64,000 bases of DNA from the NCBI GenBank assembly GCA_965217175.1, contig OZ244251.1, positions 3,410,001 to 3,474,000 on the forward strand, written 5' to 3'. Origin of the DNA: Bin87 sp965217175. Lineage in GTDB: Bacteria; Chloroflexota; Dehalococcoidia; Lucifugimonadales; UBA3495. Under the pieces are notes generated by a model. That model did not search any database and had not been told where the DNA came from. It saw nothing but the letters and a program-made list of their open reading frames with translations. This document shows, in pieces, positions 9,030 through 18,057 of the stretch; within the stretch, counting starts at the first letter, position 1; every line of letters begins with the position of its first letter. Both the position numbers and the translations under genes were made by a program.

Positions 9030-10613
9030 CTACGGGGAGGGCGAATAATCCAGCATGCCGTACACCAAGTCCATGTTCAGGCTGTTACGCACCCAATCCG
9101 CCAGCTTGTCGTACTCCCGGTCTCGGCCGACGTCGGACCCCGGGGGCATGGTAACTCCCTTGCGGCGGGCCAGTTCATTCAACAGGGCCTGTCGCACGCC
9201 GGCGTTGTGGAACAACCCGTGGATGTACGTCCCCATCGCCCGACCCGTGGAATCCATGGCGCCGTCCAGGGCATTGTCCGGGTTGACGTGGGCGTCGGCC
9301 CGGTCCAACACGGTGAACGCGGGTGCAACACCTTCACCGGTGGTCCTGCCCATGTGAATTTCGTAACCAACAACCTCTTCGTTGGCTGAGCCAGAAAACA
9401 GGGATCCGGGCATTGCAGCATCGGGATGCACGGTGGCGCGTACCCGATGGGTTTCTTTGGTTCCGGCAAATGTGGTCACCAGCGGAAGCAAACCGAGTCC
9501 ATCAGCAGCGCCCACCGAAGATTCCACCCGATCCGGGTCCAGGATGGTGTTGCCCAGCATTTGATATCCGCCGCAGATTCCGATCACGGCTGAACCATCC
9601 GCAAACGCATCAGTCACCGCCCGCGACAGACCCTGCTGATCCATCCACAACAAGTCTGGGATCGTGGTCTTGCTACCCGGCAGAATCACCAGGTCAGGGT
9701 GGCCCAGTCTATCGCCGTGCTGCACGTATCGCAGGGCAACACCCGGCTCCCGATCCAACGGATCGAAGTCGTCGAAATTGGAAATGTGGGGCACCTGCAC
9801 TACAGCCACGTCCAGTACGGCGGCTGCCGAATCGGATAGTGGCGTAATGTCCAACGCGACCGAGTCTTCCTCCGGTATGTGGATATCACGGAAATGGTGC
9901 ACGACGCCCACCACCGGCTTTCCCGTGTACTCTTCAAGCCAGGTCAACCCGTCAGTCAGCAGCGATACATCTCCGCGGAATTTGTTGATGACGAATCCCT
10001 TCACTGCATCTCGTTCTGGGGGATCCAGCAACTGCAAGGTGCCCACCAGCGAAGCGAACACGCCACCTCGGTCAATGTCGCCACACAGCAAAACGGGCGC
10101 GTCGGCATACAGGGCCACCCGCATGTTGACTATCTCGGTGGCCTTCAAATTAATCTCGGCAGGACTGCCGGCCCCCTCGATAACCACCACATCGTACTGG
10201 CTTCGCAAAGTGTCCAGAGATGACGTTACCGAATCCCAAAGTGTGGCTTTGAGATCGAAATAGTCGCGGGCCCCCGCGGATGTCAATGGACGGCCCATCA
10301 ACACCACCTGTGCGTGGCTGTCGGCTTCCGGCTTGAGCAGCACCGGGTTCATCTCAACGCGGGCATCGACACCCGCGGCCTCAGCCTGTACTGCCTGAGC
10401 CCGTCCGATCTCACCTCCGTCGGGGGTAACGTAAGAGTTGTTGGACATATTCTGCGCCTTGAACGGGGCGATTCGCAGGCCGTCCTGCCGCAGAATCCGA
10501 CACAACGCCGACACCAACACGCTCTTGCCTACGTGAGACGCGGTGCCCTGCACCATCAGGACGCGACCCAACGGTTCAGGCCGAATTGAGAGTTGGTCGC
10601 CGGTAGTGCTCAA
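9030..10613 (-). CDS. cobQ: Cobyric acid synthase
   Basis: This glutamine-dependent amidotransferase amidates four carboxyls of adenosylcobyrinic acid a,c-diamide. The N-terminal P-loop-type synthetase domain starts with VQGTASHVGKS, followed by APFKAQNMSNNSYV. The C-terminal glutaminase domain has the nucleophile motif GICGGYQMLG. I place the start at TTG 10613 (527 residues) because GGGAGG ends 8 nt before it. An upstream TTG at 10649 would add 12 residues without a ribosome site. The gene leads the operon with cobU and pduX. I see no cobalamin riboswitch in the about 225 nt upstream. Confidence 0.94.
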   Translation of the reverse strand: MSTTGDQLSIRPEPLGRVLMVQGTASHVGKSVLVSALCRILRQDGLRIAPFKAQNMSNNSYVTPDGGEIGRAQAVQAEAAGVDARVEMNPVLLKPEADSHAQVVLMGRPLTSAGARDYFDLKATLWDSVTSSLDTLRSQYDVVVIEGAGSPAEINLKATEIVNMRVALYADAPVLLCGDIDRGGVFASLVGTLQLLDPPERDAVKGFVINKFRGDVSLLTDGLTWLEEYTGKPVVGVVHHFRDIHIPEEDSVALDITPLSDSAAAVLDVAVVQVPHISNFDDFDPLDREPGVALRYVQHGDRLGHPDLVILPGSKTTIPDLLWMDQQGLSRAVTDAFADGSAVIGICGGYQMLGNTILDPDRVESSVGAADGLGLLPLVTTFAGTKETHRVRATVHPDAAMPGSLFSGSANEEVVGYEIHMGRTTGEGVAPAFTVLDRADAHVNPDNALDGAMDSTGRAMGTYIHGLFHNAGVRQALLNELARRKGVTMPPGSDVGRDREYDKLADWVRNSLNMDLVYGMLDYSPSP

Positions 10614-10837
10614 CGTGATGGCCTCCCGAACAATGGTTAGTTCCGACAATCGGACGATGCCACATTAAACCACAATAACGGTCTAAGCACGCATCGGTTG
10701 AGCGCGGTTACCGGCGTTGCTGCCGGATTTCGCCTCCGCGTGGCGAATATTTGCCCCGGGTGGATTCCAAACGATTGAGCCAACTGGAGGTTGGCGCTGC
10801 ATTGCCAATTGCCGGGACGGATGATAACGTAGCCCTG

Positions 10838-12265
10838 ATGCTCGCGCGAAAATTCTGCGCCCCGCCGACGCCTACAGTGCTGTGGCGGTTGATAACGCAC
10901 CTAAAGCGGCTTTCGGGCGCGGTCGTAGCAGCAATTGCCGTTTCGATGTTCCTGGGATGCGGTTCAAACGTCGCGGATTCTGGTAGCATCCAATTCCAAA
11001 TGGCAACCAATCGCATAGCTTACATTGACTCCGATGGGCAACTGGCAACGGTCAATCCGGATGGCAGCGACCGCAACTTGTTAACCGCTGGCGCAGTGGC
11101 AAACACCGGTGGGCAAGTTAGCGGAGTATTATCGCAGCAATTGCCGCCAGACCGTTTGTACGGTTGGCCGGTCTGGTCTCCCGACGGAAGCCAAATCGCA
11201 GTTTCGTTGATCGAGGGAGATTCCCGGAACAACGCAGAAATCAGCGTTCTGTCATTGGACGCAGCAACCGGCGTGGGCAGCCCGGTGTTTATAAATGAAG
11301 CCCCAATGACCATTGCCGACGGCACGCCCCACTATGTCCAATGGTCTCCCGATGGTCAGCTGGTTGGGATTACCGCCGCTACCCCAGAAGGACTAACACT
11401 CTTCGTAGCCGACGCCAATCCTGCCGACGGCGCACGAGTTCCCAGCGAGCCGGTCGCCGTGCAACGCGGGGCGCCACTGTATTTCGACTGGTCGCCGGAC
11501 AGTAATTCGCTCGCCGTGCACAGCGGTGAAGAAGTTTCGGTGCTCCGCTTCGACCGCGCAAACATGGAACTCACGGTGCTGCCAATAACTCGCTCTCGTT
11601 CCTTCCGCACCCCCGCCTGGTCACCCGACGGCGCTCAGCTGGCCTGGTCGGCTCCCGGCGGGGACGGTGAAGCCGTATGGGTCGGCAGACCCGGCGACCC
11701 GACGTATCTCCCTATGAGACTGGCAGAAGTGGAAGGCAATACCGCTTTTCTCTGGTCTTCCGACGGCCAGACGATTGCAGTAGCAGACCGTCAGTCAGAT
11801 GGTTCCCCCGCATACCAGCGGCTGCGACTGGTGGCTTCTGACGGAAGCGGAGAACGCACGATTCGAGACGGTGAATGGGTGCTGGGATTTTTCTGGGAAC
11901 CGTCCGGGACTCGACTGGCCTGGGTTGCCATAAACTCCGAAGAGCGCACGATGGAATGGCGAGTGGTCGATAGCGAACCGACGGACGCGCCGGCAATGGA
12001 ACCGGCGGCGGCTGGAGGATTACGATTCTCGCCCAGCGGAGAGACTTTCCTGATGCTGGCATTCTTCGATCAGTATGCCCGCAGTCATTCTCCCTGGGCG
12101 CCGGACGGCGCCGGGTTGGTTGTGGCGGGCTCTCAACAATATTTGTCCCAGCGGCGCAACGGCAGCGCGGCCAGCGGCGCCAGAATCTATGTTGCCAGCA
12201 CCGATGAGGGCGGCGGGCTGGTGGACATCGGCGGCGGGACCCTGGCGGTTTGGTCGACTCGATAA
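10838..12265 (+). CDS. Lipoprotein with WD40/TolB-like beta-propeller repeats
   Basis: The predicted protein (475 residues from ATG 10838) has a hydrophobic signal segment ending in the lipobox MFLGC (C41), so it is probably an exported lipoprotein. The rest contains at least eight PD40/WD40-like blades marked by WSPDGSQIAV, WSPDGQLVGI, WSPDSNSLAV, WSPDGAQLAW, WSSDGQTIAV, EPSGTRLAWV and related motifs. Such propellers usually bind proteins or ligands at the cell surface, but no function can be assigned. The start is unclear. The frame stays open back to a TTG at 10751, and the n-region from 10838 is long. It begins a run of envelope genes. Confidence 0.8.
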   Translation: MLARKFCAPPTPTVLWRLITHLKRLSGAVVAAIAVSMFLGCGSNVADSGSIQFQMATNRIAYIDSDGQLATVNPDGSDRNLLTAGAVANTGGQVSGVLSQQLPPDRLYGWPVWSPDGSQIAVSLIEGDSRNNAEISVLSLDAATGVGSPVFINEAPMTIADGTPHYVQWSPDGQLVGITAATPEGLTLFVADANPADGARVPSEPVAVQRGAPLYFDWSPDSNSLAVHSGEEVSVLRFDRANMELTVLPITRSRSFRTPAWSPDGAQLAWSAPGGDGEAVWVGRPGDPTYLPMRLAEVEGNTAFLWSSDGQTIAVADRQSDGSPAYQRLRLVASDGSGERTIRDGEWVLGFFWEPSGTRLAWVAINSEERTMEWRVVDSEPTDAPAMEPAAAGGLRFSPSGETFLMLAFFDQYARSHSPWAPDGAGLVVAGSQQYLSQRRNGSAASGARIYVASTDEGGGLVDIGGGTLAVWSTR

Positions 12266-12388
12266 CCCGACACCCATACGTAAATTGATTTTGGCCAGGC
12301 ACTAATTATGAGCCAAAACCCTCCGCGGGAACGAAGATACGACCTGTTGGCCATCAATCTCGCGATGACCATTGCGTAGACCCTGGTT

Positions 12389-12661
12389 TTGATTGCCTAC
12401 TGCATGATTGCGTTGGTGACGGTGGTGTCCGCATACGTCGTGACCTCCTACACTCCTTTCGACTTCGATTTCTCATTCGATTATGTAATCATTGTCTTGC
12501 TGGGTGTGGTTATCTCTACCGTGGGCGCTGTATCCGGCATCTTCGGAGCGCTCGCTTGCGCTTGGCAACTGAACATACTGACATGGGTTGTAACCGGGTT
12601 TACGTTAATATTCTTTCTGCTCACCATCATCACGCCGTTGCTGTTTTTTGACCTGCTGTGA
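12389..12661 (+). CDS. Small hydrophobic membrane protein, possibly disrupted by an upstream amber codon
   Basis: The open part encodes about 90 mostly hydrophobic residues with three likely membrane segments, and no family is recognised. The only starts are TTG at 12389 or ATG at 12404, without a good ribosome site. In the same frame, an ATG at 12308 begins MSQNPPRERRYDLLAINLAM, a charged cytoplasmic-type tail. It runs into the first hydrophobic segment but is cut by TAG at 12377-12379. The natural gene may therefore be 12308-12661 carrying a nonsense change. The gene sits between two lipoprotein genes on the same strand. Confidence 0.5.
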   Translation: MIAYCMIALVTVVSAYVVTSYTPFDFDFSFDYVIIVLLGVVISTVGAVSGIFGALACAWQLNILTWVVTGFTLIFFLLTIITPLLFFDLL

Positions 12662-12686
12662 CGCTTTCATCAACGTGAGGTAAATC

Positions 12687-13520
12687 GTGAAAATCACCCG
12701 CCGGATTACCAATCGTCCGTCAAAACGTCTATGGGCCGTTATTGCCGTATCGGTGATGCTATTGCTTGGCGTAGCTTGCGAGGGTGGGGCGTTGGGTACC
12801 CTGAACAATCAGCAGGGCAACCCGTCATCGCCTGACCCAACCGCCACGCTGCCGCCGATCGACCCACAGCAGCTGCTGACCGCAACGGCAGCAAACATGG
12901 AGTCCGTCGAGTCCATGCGGTTCTCGCTCACACATCCGTCGGGCAGCATCTACGTTGATAGCCTGTCAGCGCAAATTACTGAGGCCAATGGAGTTTGGGA
13001 TTCCCATCAGGGAGCGGATCTAACTATTGAAGGGTACCTCGTTTCCGGGCCGGCAGCGGAATTTCAAGACGGCATTTTCGTCCGTTTAAAGATGGTCATC
13101 ACTCCCGACAGTTACTTCCTGGTTGATCCGGCGTCCCGATCATGGACCAAGCAGCCAAATTCACTCATCCCCCTGCCAATCGAAGAACTGGCTATCATCA
13201 TGGCCGATCTCATCAGGGAAGTGGACAACGCACGAATCACCGGCGACGAGCGCGTCAACGGAGTGCGAGCATTCCGACTCAACGGCGTCGCAGACGCTTC
13301 GGTAATGTCGTGGACCGGGCTCAACACCAGCAATCGGCCTGATGTAGACGTCGAAATCTGGATAGATGCGGCTAAGTTGCTACCGATCAAAGCCCGCGTG
13401 GTCGGGCCGGTGGGCGAATACGACGATTCTGGCACAGTCCGCGAAATAATTCTGAGCGACATCAACAACCAACTGGTCATCGATGCGCCGGAAACTTTCA
13501 TAGACGTTAGCGCCCAATAG
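12687..13520 (+). CDS. LppX/LprG-like lipoprotein
   Basis: This 277-residue protein has a positively charged n-region, a hydrophobic core and the lipobox LGVAC (C31), so it should be a lipid-anchored envelope protein. The mature part (LLTATAANMESVESMRFSLT, then a beta-rich domain) resembles the LppX_LprAFG family, whose members carry lipids in a hydrophobic cavity. It is followed 29 nt later by an MFS exporter gene. This is the same order as mycobacterial lprG and the P55 pump (Rv1410c). By analogy the pair may move lipids across the envelope, which is an inference. GAGG lies upstream of the GTG/ATG region, and ATG 12687 is used. Confidence 0.8.
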   Translation: MKITRRITNRPSKRLWAVIAVSVMLLLGVACEGGALGTLNNQQGNPSSPDPTATLPPIDPQQLLTATAANMESVESMRFSLTHPSGSIYVDSLSAQITEANGVWDSHQGADLTIEGYLVSGPAAEFQDGIFVRLKMVITPDSYFLVDPASRSWTKQPNSLIPLPIEELAIIMADLIREVDNARITGDERVNGVRAFRLNGVADASVMSWTGLNTSNRPDVDVEIWIDAAKLLPIKARVVGPVGEYDDSGTVREIILSDINNQLVIDAPETFIDVSAQ

Positions 13521-13549
13521 AACATGGACCGGCGCCGATCACAGCCCGG

Positions 13550-15118
13550 ATGCTGAGTCGCCTGCAGAATTTCAGCTTCCCGCCGTGGTTGATGGTGGCC
13601 GCCATTGCCACCGGCGTTTTCATTACCGCCCTGGACCAAACGGTGGTGGTTACTGCCCTGCCAGCCGTGATGGCCGACCTGAAAGTCGAGTTTTCCGACC
13701 TGGAATCGGTCATCTGGGTGGTCACGGCCTACCTGTTGGGTTACACCGTAGCGATGCCATTGCTGGGTCGTTTGGCCGATGTGTATGGGTATCAGCGCGT
13801 TTACCACGTATCGTTGGCAGTATTCGCCGTGGGTACGACACTGGTGGCGCTGTCGGGTGAATGGGATTGGTTAAACGGCGTTATCGAGCCCCTGGACCAA
13901 ATAGTGGTGGCGCGAGTTGTGCAGGCAATCGGCGGCGGGGGCATCGTGCCGATCAGTCTGGCCATTGCCGCCGCCCTGGTAGCTCCGGAAAAACGGGGAC
14001 TCGCCCTGGGAATCGTAGCCGGCGCTGCCGAAGCAGGGAGCATGTTGGGGCCAGCCTATGGCGGAGCCGTGATTGAAATCTGGGGCTGGCGAGCCATATT
14101 CTGGCTGAACGTTCCTCAGGCGGCTGTGATCGCCATCGCGTTGTTATTCCTGCGCAATGATCGGTTCGCAGGTTCTCGGATGGATTACCGTGGCGCCGTC
14201 ATACTCACCATCGGGCTGGTGATGCTGGGACTGGCTGCAGCTCATGAAGGGCTGTTCCGCCTCTCTGCCTGGCTTCCCTTTGGCCTGTTGGCGGGATTCG
14301 CATTGAGCGTTGCCTTGCTGGTCTACCTTCAACGCCGCACTGATCAGCCACTGATCTCGGGCATGTTGTTCAAAGCCTGGGCGTTCGTGACGGCCAACCT
14401 GGCGCAATTATTGGTGGGAATAGCGCTCATCATAGCCATGGCCACCACGGTAATTATGGCAAATACAGTAATGGATGTGCCTGACCGTCCGGTGGATGCG
14501 TTCACTGCGGCGCTCTGGCTGCTGCGAATGACGGCAACCATTCCAGTATTTTCCGTAATAGGTGGATTTTCGTTAAGGTGGATCGATGCCCGTTGGGTGA
14601 CGGCCTTCGGCCTTGGGTTGATCGCGTTCGGCATGTTTCGGGTTGGCAACTGGCAAATCGCTATCGCCGAGCCCCAACTCACCATCGATATGGTTATTGC
14701 CGGGATCGGGTTCGGTCTGGTCATTGCTCCATTGATGCACCGGGCCATCGGCGCTGCTCCGTTGGAATATCGCGCCGTGTCGGCTTCGATGATCGTGGTG
14801 GCTCGAATGCTTGGCATGACTCTTGGTATGGCGGCCCTGTCTGCCTGGGGAATCAACGAAATGCTGATCATCCTGACCGAGACCCAGTCGCCATTGACCA
14901 TGCCGGGTCTGGACGCCGCTGCCCGGGCGCAGGCATGGATTGAATACGACAAAACCCTGCGGGCTGCTAGCCTGGCCCTGTTTCATAATTTCTTCCGGGT
15001 TGCCGGGACCGTTGCGCTGCTTGCTATCATCCCCGCCGTGCTGATGCGGGCCAGCCCGATGGAACTTTCCGAGTTGTCTCCGCGCTCCGCGCACTCGGTA
15101 AAACCTGGGCGCTCGTAG
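13550..15118 (+). CDS. MFS exporter (EmrB/QacA or P55-like, 14 TM)
   Basis: This 522-residue transporter of the DHA2/14-TM type shows the motif ALDQTVVVTALPAVMADL in TM1 and the loop motif GRLADVYGYQRVY. Around 14 hydrophobic segments are visible. It lies directly after the LprG-like lipoprotein gene, as P55 does in mycobacteria, where pump and lipoprotein cooperate in triacylglycerol and glycolipid export and in drug tolerance. By sequence alone a multidrug or lipid exporter role is supported, and the substrate is not. The upstream gene ends at 13520, so the two are probably co-transcribed. Confidence 0.9.
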   Translation: MLSRLQNFSFPPWLMVAAIATGVFITALDQTVVVTALPAVMADLKVEFSDLESVIWVVTAYLLGYTVAMPLLGRLADVYGYQRVYHVSLAVFAVGTTLVALSGEWDWLNGVIEPLDQIVVARVVQAIGGGGIVPISLAIAAALVAPEKRGLALGIVAGAAEAGSMLGPAYGGAVIEIWGWRAIFWLNVPQAAVIAIALLFLRNDRFAGSRMDYRGAVILTIGLVMLGLAAAHEGLFRLSAWLPFGLLAGFALSVALLVYLQRRTDQPLISGMLFKAWAFVTANLAQLLVGIALIIAMATTVIMANTVMDVPDRPVDAFTAALWLLRMTATIPVFSVIGGFSLRWIDARWVTAFGLGLIAFGMFRVGNWQIAIAEPQLTIDMVIAGIGFGLVIAPLMHRAIGAAPLEYRAVSASMIVVARMLGMTLGMAALSAWGINEMLIILTETQSPLTMPGLDAAARAQAWIEYDKTLRAASLALFHNFFRVAGTVALLAIIPAVLMRASPMELSELSPRSAHSVKPGRS

Positions 15119-15311
15119 CGTGGATTCACGGCAGTTTCCGATTGAGGTATCGTAGCCCAATGAATGACTACCTGAACCTGCTTCCGTTCCCCAGCGTGGC
15201 AGCCGGGCATGTAGTTTCTACTGTGGGGTCAGCGTCCGGGCCAGGTTCGAAAATGCGATCGCGATCCGACAGGCTGTCAGACAGTGCAAGCTTCAATCTT
15301 TGGTGGTAATT

Positions 15312-16136
15312 ATGCAGATGAAACAGTTGGCCAACACGGGCGTGATGATATCGGAAATTGGCCTGGGCACCTGGCGGTATTCAGGGGGTTCAGCGCCACT
15401 GCGGTACGGCGTGGAATTGGGCGCCAACCTGATCGACACGGCCGAAATGTACCGCACCGAAGATGCAGTGGGCGCCGCAATCGAGGGAATCCGCGACCGC
15501 GTTTTCGTTGCCACTAAAGTGCTGGGCAGCAACCTGCGCCGGGACGCCGTTATGCGGGCCGCCGACCGTAGCCTGCGGCTGCTCAACGTCACGAAAATCG
15601 ATCTATATCAAATCCACTGGCCCAACCCCAGCGTCCCCATCGCCGAAACAATGCGGGCGTTGGAAGACCTCGTTTCTGCCGGAATGGTGGACTACATCGG
15701 CGTCAGCAATTTCTCAGTAGAAGACATGGAAGAGGCGCAGTCAGCTCTCAGGAATAATCCCATCGTGTCCAACCAAATTCTATACAACCTGCGCCGTCGC
15801 AGCGCCGAACGCGACGTTATACCGTTCTGCCGGCGAAACAACATCACCGTAATAGCGTATTCCCCGTTGGCCGAGGGTGCGTTGGCCGGCGGCCGAAGCA
15901 GAAGACTACCGAACGCTCTGGGCCTTGGCCGCGCTCAAAGTGTTTTGAACGATGTGGCCGATGATGTCGGCAAGACCACGGCACAAGTCGCGTTGAACTG
16001 GGTGGCCGACCAACCGGGGATGGTGGCCATCCCGAAATCGAACAGCCTGGAGCGAACCGCGGCTAACTGCGAATCTTCGGGCTGGCACCTGACGTCAGAT
16101 CAGCGGCGAAGCCTGGACCTGGCGTTCCCGCTGTGA
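15312..16136 (+). CDS. Aldo/keto reductase
   Basis: This 274-residue NADPH-dependent aldo/keto reductase has an intact catalytic tetrad: Asp and Tyr in NLIDTAEMYRTEDA, Lys in VFVATKVLG, and His in YQIHWPNP. The cofactor-site sequences VSNFSVEDM and AIPKSNSLERTAANCE are also present. Members reduce aldehydes and ketones or sugars, and the substrate is unknown. The start is ATG 15312 (or ATG 15318). A TTG at 15300 is possible but unnecessary, since the family starts with MKxxxLxxTGxxVSxIGLGTW. The 193 nt upstream show no clear feature. Confidence 0.92.
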   Translation: MQMKQLANTGVMISEIGLGTWRYSGGSAPLRYGVELGANLIDTAEMYRTEDAVGAAIEGIRDRVFVATKVLGSNLRRDAVMRAADRSLRLLNVTKIDLYQIHWPNPSVPIAETMRALEDLVSAGMVDYIGVSNFSVEDMEEAQSALRNNPIVSNQILYNLRRRSAERDVIPFCRRNNITVIAYSPLAEGALAGGRSRRLPNALGLGRAQSVLNDVADDVGKTTAQVALNWVADQPGMVAIPKSNSLERTAANCESSGWHLTSDQRRSLDLAFPL

Positions 16137-16150
16137 TTGACCTGGGCAAA

Positions 16151-16798
16151 TCAGAGCCCAAAACTACCCAGCGCCTTCCATCCTAAATCAGCGGCCCACC
16201 GCCCTCCGCTCCAGTCGTCGCCGGCGGCGTCTGATTCAAACCGGGTAAGGGCAATGCGCCAAGCTCTCGTTATCTGCGACACCTTCAACTCATCGGTAAC
16301 GGCGCGCGCAAACTCCAGGGCGCTGTCAAACACCGAGTCTGGAAGGTTGGCGTGGGACAGCAGCGGTATCTGCGGCGGGAAATCCGGGCCGTACTGCGAC
16401 CGTGGAGCAGATATATGCTCACTGCGATCCAGCAAGTCAGCAACCAGTGATTGCAGGCGATACAGCGATTCATTCACCACCTCGGGAGAGAAATCCAGCC
16501 AGATGTTGCCATCTGATTCCGAGGGACGGGTGGTCGTGATTCCTCGGTTGAACATGGGGAACCGGGGCGACACCCGTCGGTAGCGCGTAGCTAGCTGATC
16601 CAACTCACCGGCCAGCGCTGCTTCCGGGTTATTGGCACCCACCGGTTCCAGTGCGAAATATTCCGAAAGCGGCAGATGCACCATGTGCATTTCAGCAGCC
16701 CAGCAGGCATATTGCCCGCAGATAAGCTGGCGTGCCCGGTATGCTCGCGCGGTAAAATCCGGATCGGTTAGCAGGCTTACGGCATAACGTGTAGACAT
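16151..16798 (-). CDS. Hypothetical protein, possible 2H-phosphoesterase-like fold
   Basis: This 215-residue protein begins MSTRYAVSLLTDPDFTARAY. Two spaced histidine motifs, VHLPLSEYF and SHANLP, faintly recall the paired HxTL motifs of 2'-5' RNA ligase/cyclic phosphodiesterase proteins, and the YAVSLLTDP opening is also reminiscent of that fold. The key threonines are absent, so the link is weak. ATG 16798 is preferred, with GGAAAC upstream. A TAGAATCGCC promoter-like element lies at 16883-16888 on this strand. The gene converges on the aldo/keto reductase gene. Confidence 0.6.
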   Translation of the reverse strand: MSTRYAVSLLTDPDFTARAYRARQLICGQYACWAAEMHMVHLPLSEYFALEPVGANNPEAALAGELDQLATRYRRVSPRFPMFNRGITTTRPSESDGNIWLDFSPEVVNESLYRLQSLVADLLDRSEHISAPRSQYGPDFPPQIPLLSHANLPDSVFDSALEFARAVTDELKVSQITRAWRIALTRFESDAAGDDWSGGRWAADLGWKALGSFGL

Positions 16799-17001
16799 TT
16801 CAGGTTTCCAAACCGCCAATTGGGTTGAAACGCAAATTGTTGCTACGCATCAGGTAACAATCGTCCCATCCACCATTGGGCGATTCTAACACGACGCTCA
16901 CGGCCCACACCCACGCGATGACGGTGAACTGGTGGTGTTCACGTCATTGCCATCGGTTATACTTCCTGAACCTGTTACTCTCCCGCCGAACCGATTTTTT
17001 C

Positions 17002-18015
17002 ATGACTTCTCCTCATCACGTATCACCGCCACGCATATTGATTACTGATTTCGTTTGGTCGTCCACCGGGCCTGAGCGGCTGGTGTTGGCCGAAATCGGC
17101 GCCGAGGTGGTGGAAGCTCCGGATGGGTCAGAGGATACTCTGGTTGCGTTGGCCGCCGACTGCGACGGCATCATGACGTGCTTCGCCCAGGTTACGCCCC
17201 GGGTCGTTCAGGCTGCGCAGCGTTGCCGCGTCATCAGCCGGTATGGGGTGGGAGTGGACAACATCGCGGTTGACGTTGCCACTGAGTTGGGAATACCCGT
17301 AACTTATGTGCCGGATTATTGCGTTGACGAAGTAAGCGATCATGTCATGGCCCTCCTGCTGACCTGGAATCGACAGGTGGGTTTCTACGACCGGATGGCG
17401 AAAGCCGGTAAATGGGAGGGAGTTGGGTCGCCGCATCCGTTGACGAGGCTCCGCACCCAAACGATCGGAGTAATCGGGTTCGGCAGGATTGGTCGCGCAG
17501 TGGCACGCAAGGCGAGATCGTTCGGTTTGGCGGTGTTGGTGTACGATCCATATCTGCCTGCCGATGCCGCCCTTCCCGATGGCATATCGGCTTCGACATT
17601 CGAGAGCGTATTGGCCGGCTCCGATTACGTTACATTACACACGCCGCTGAACGACGACACCCGCGGTTTAATCGACGACTGCGCAATTAACCACATGAAA
17701 TCATCGGCATACCTGATCAATTGCGCTCGCGGACCCATCATCGACGAAACCGCGTTATACAAAGCGTTGCGAGATGAACGCATCGCGGGCGCGGGGCTGG
17801 ATGTCATGGAATCCGCAGCACCGCCAGCCAGCCATCCACTGTTTGAATTGGACAACGTGATCGTCACACCCCATGTGGCCTTTTTGTCGCAACAATCGGT
17901 ACTGGAGCTGGAAGAACGAACCGCCAGAGCTACCGTGGACGTTTTGCAGGGGCGGATGCCGGAATTCCTCGTTAATCCCGCGGTTCTGTCCCACTCACGA
18001 ATCGCACTGCAATAA
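17002..18015 (+). CDS. D-isomer-specific 2-hydroxyacid dehydrogenase (phosphoglycerate dehydrogenase-like)
   Basis: This 337-residue NAD-dependent enzyme shows the nucleotide-binding motif GVIGFGRIGRAVARKA and the catalytic Arg in LINCARGPIIDE. The Glu region follows, and the catalytic His lies in IVTPHVAF. The length and single catalytic unit without an ACT domain fit hydroxypyruvate/glyoxylate reductases or short phosphoglycerate dehydrogenases, so the substrate is not fixed. The ATG at 17002 starts MTSPHHVSPPRILITD, which aligns with the family. In-frame sequence upstream to 16876 is not conserved-looking. Confidence 0.9.
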   Translation: MTSPHHVSPPRILITDFVWSSTGPERLVLAEIGAEVVEAPDGSEDTLVALAADCDGIMTCFAQVTPRVVQAAQRCRVISRYGVGVDNIAVDVATELGIPVTYVPDYCVDEVSDHVMALLLTWNRQVGFYDRMAKAGKWEGVGSPHPLTRLRTQTIGVIGFGRIGRAVARKARSFGLAVLVYDPYLPADAALPDGISASTFESVLAGSDYVTLHTPLNDDTRGLIDDCAINHMKSSAYLINCARGPIIDETALYKALRDERIAGAGLDVMESAAPPASHPLFELDNVIVTPHVAFLSQQSVLELEERTARATVDVLQGRMPEFLVNPAVLSHSRIALQ

Positions 18016-18057
18016 CACCGGACGAACCAGGTCAACCCGGCGAGACAGGAGTATAGA

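Noticed and set aside
10614..10837. Possible cobalamin riboswitch upstream of cobQ
   Set aside because: No B12-box sequence or matching fold was seen in this stretch.
12377..12379. In-frame TAG read as pyrrolysine
   Set aside because: Nothing in the window suggests pyrrolysine use, and the context is a hydrophobic helix in which Pyl would be unlikely. A nonsense change or later start is simpler.
15160..15309. 49-codon open frame MNDYLNLLPFPSV... upstream of the aldo/keto reductase
   Set aside because: No family match, no clear ribosome site, and the length could arise by chance.
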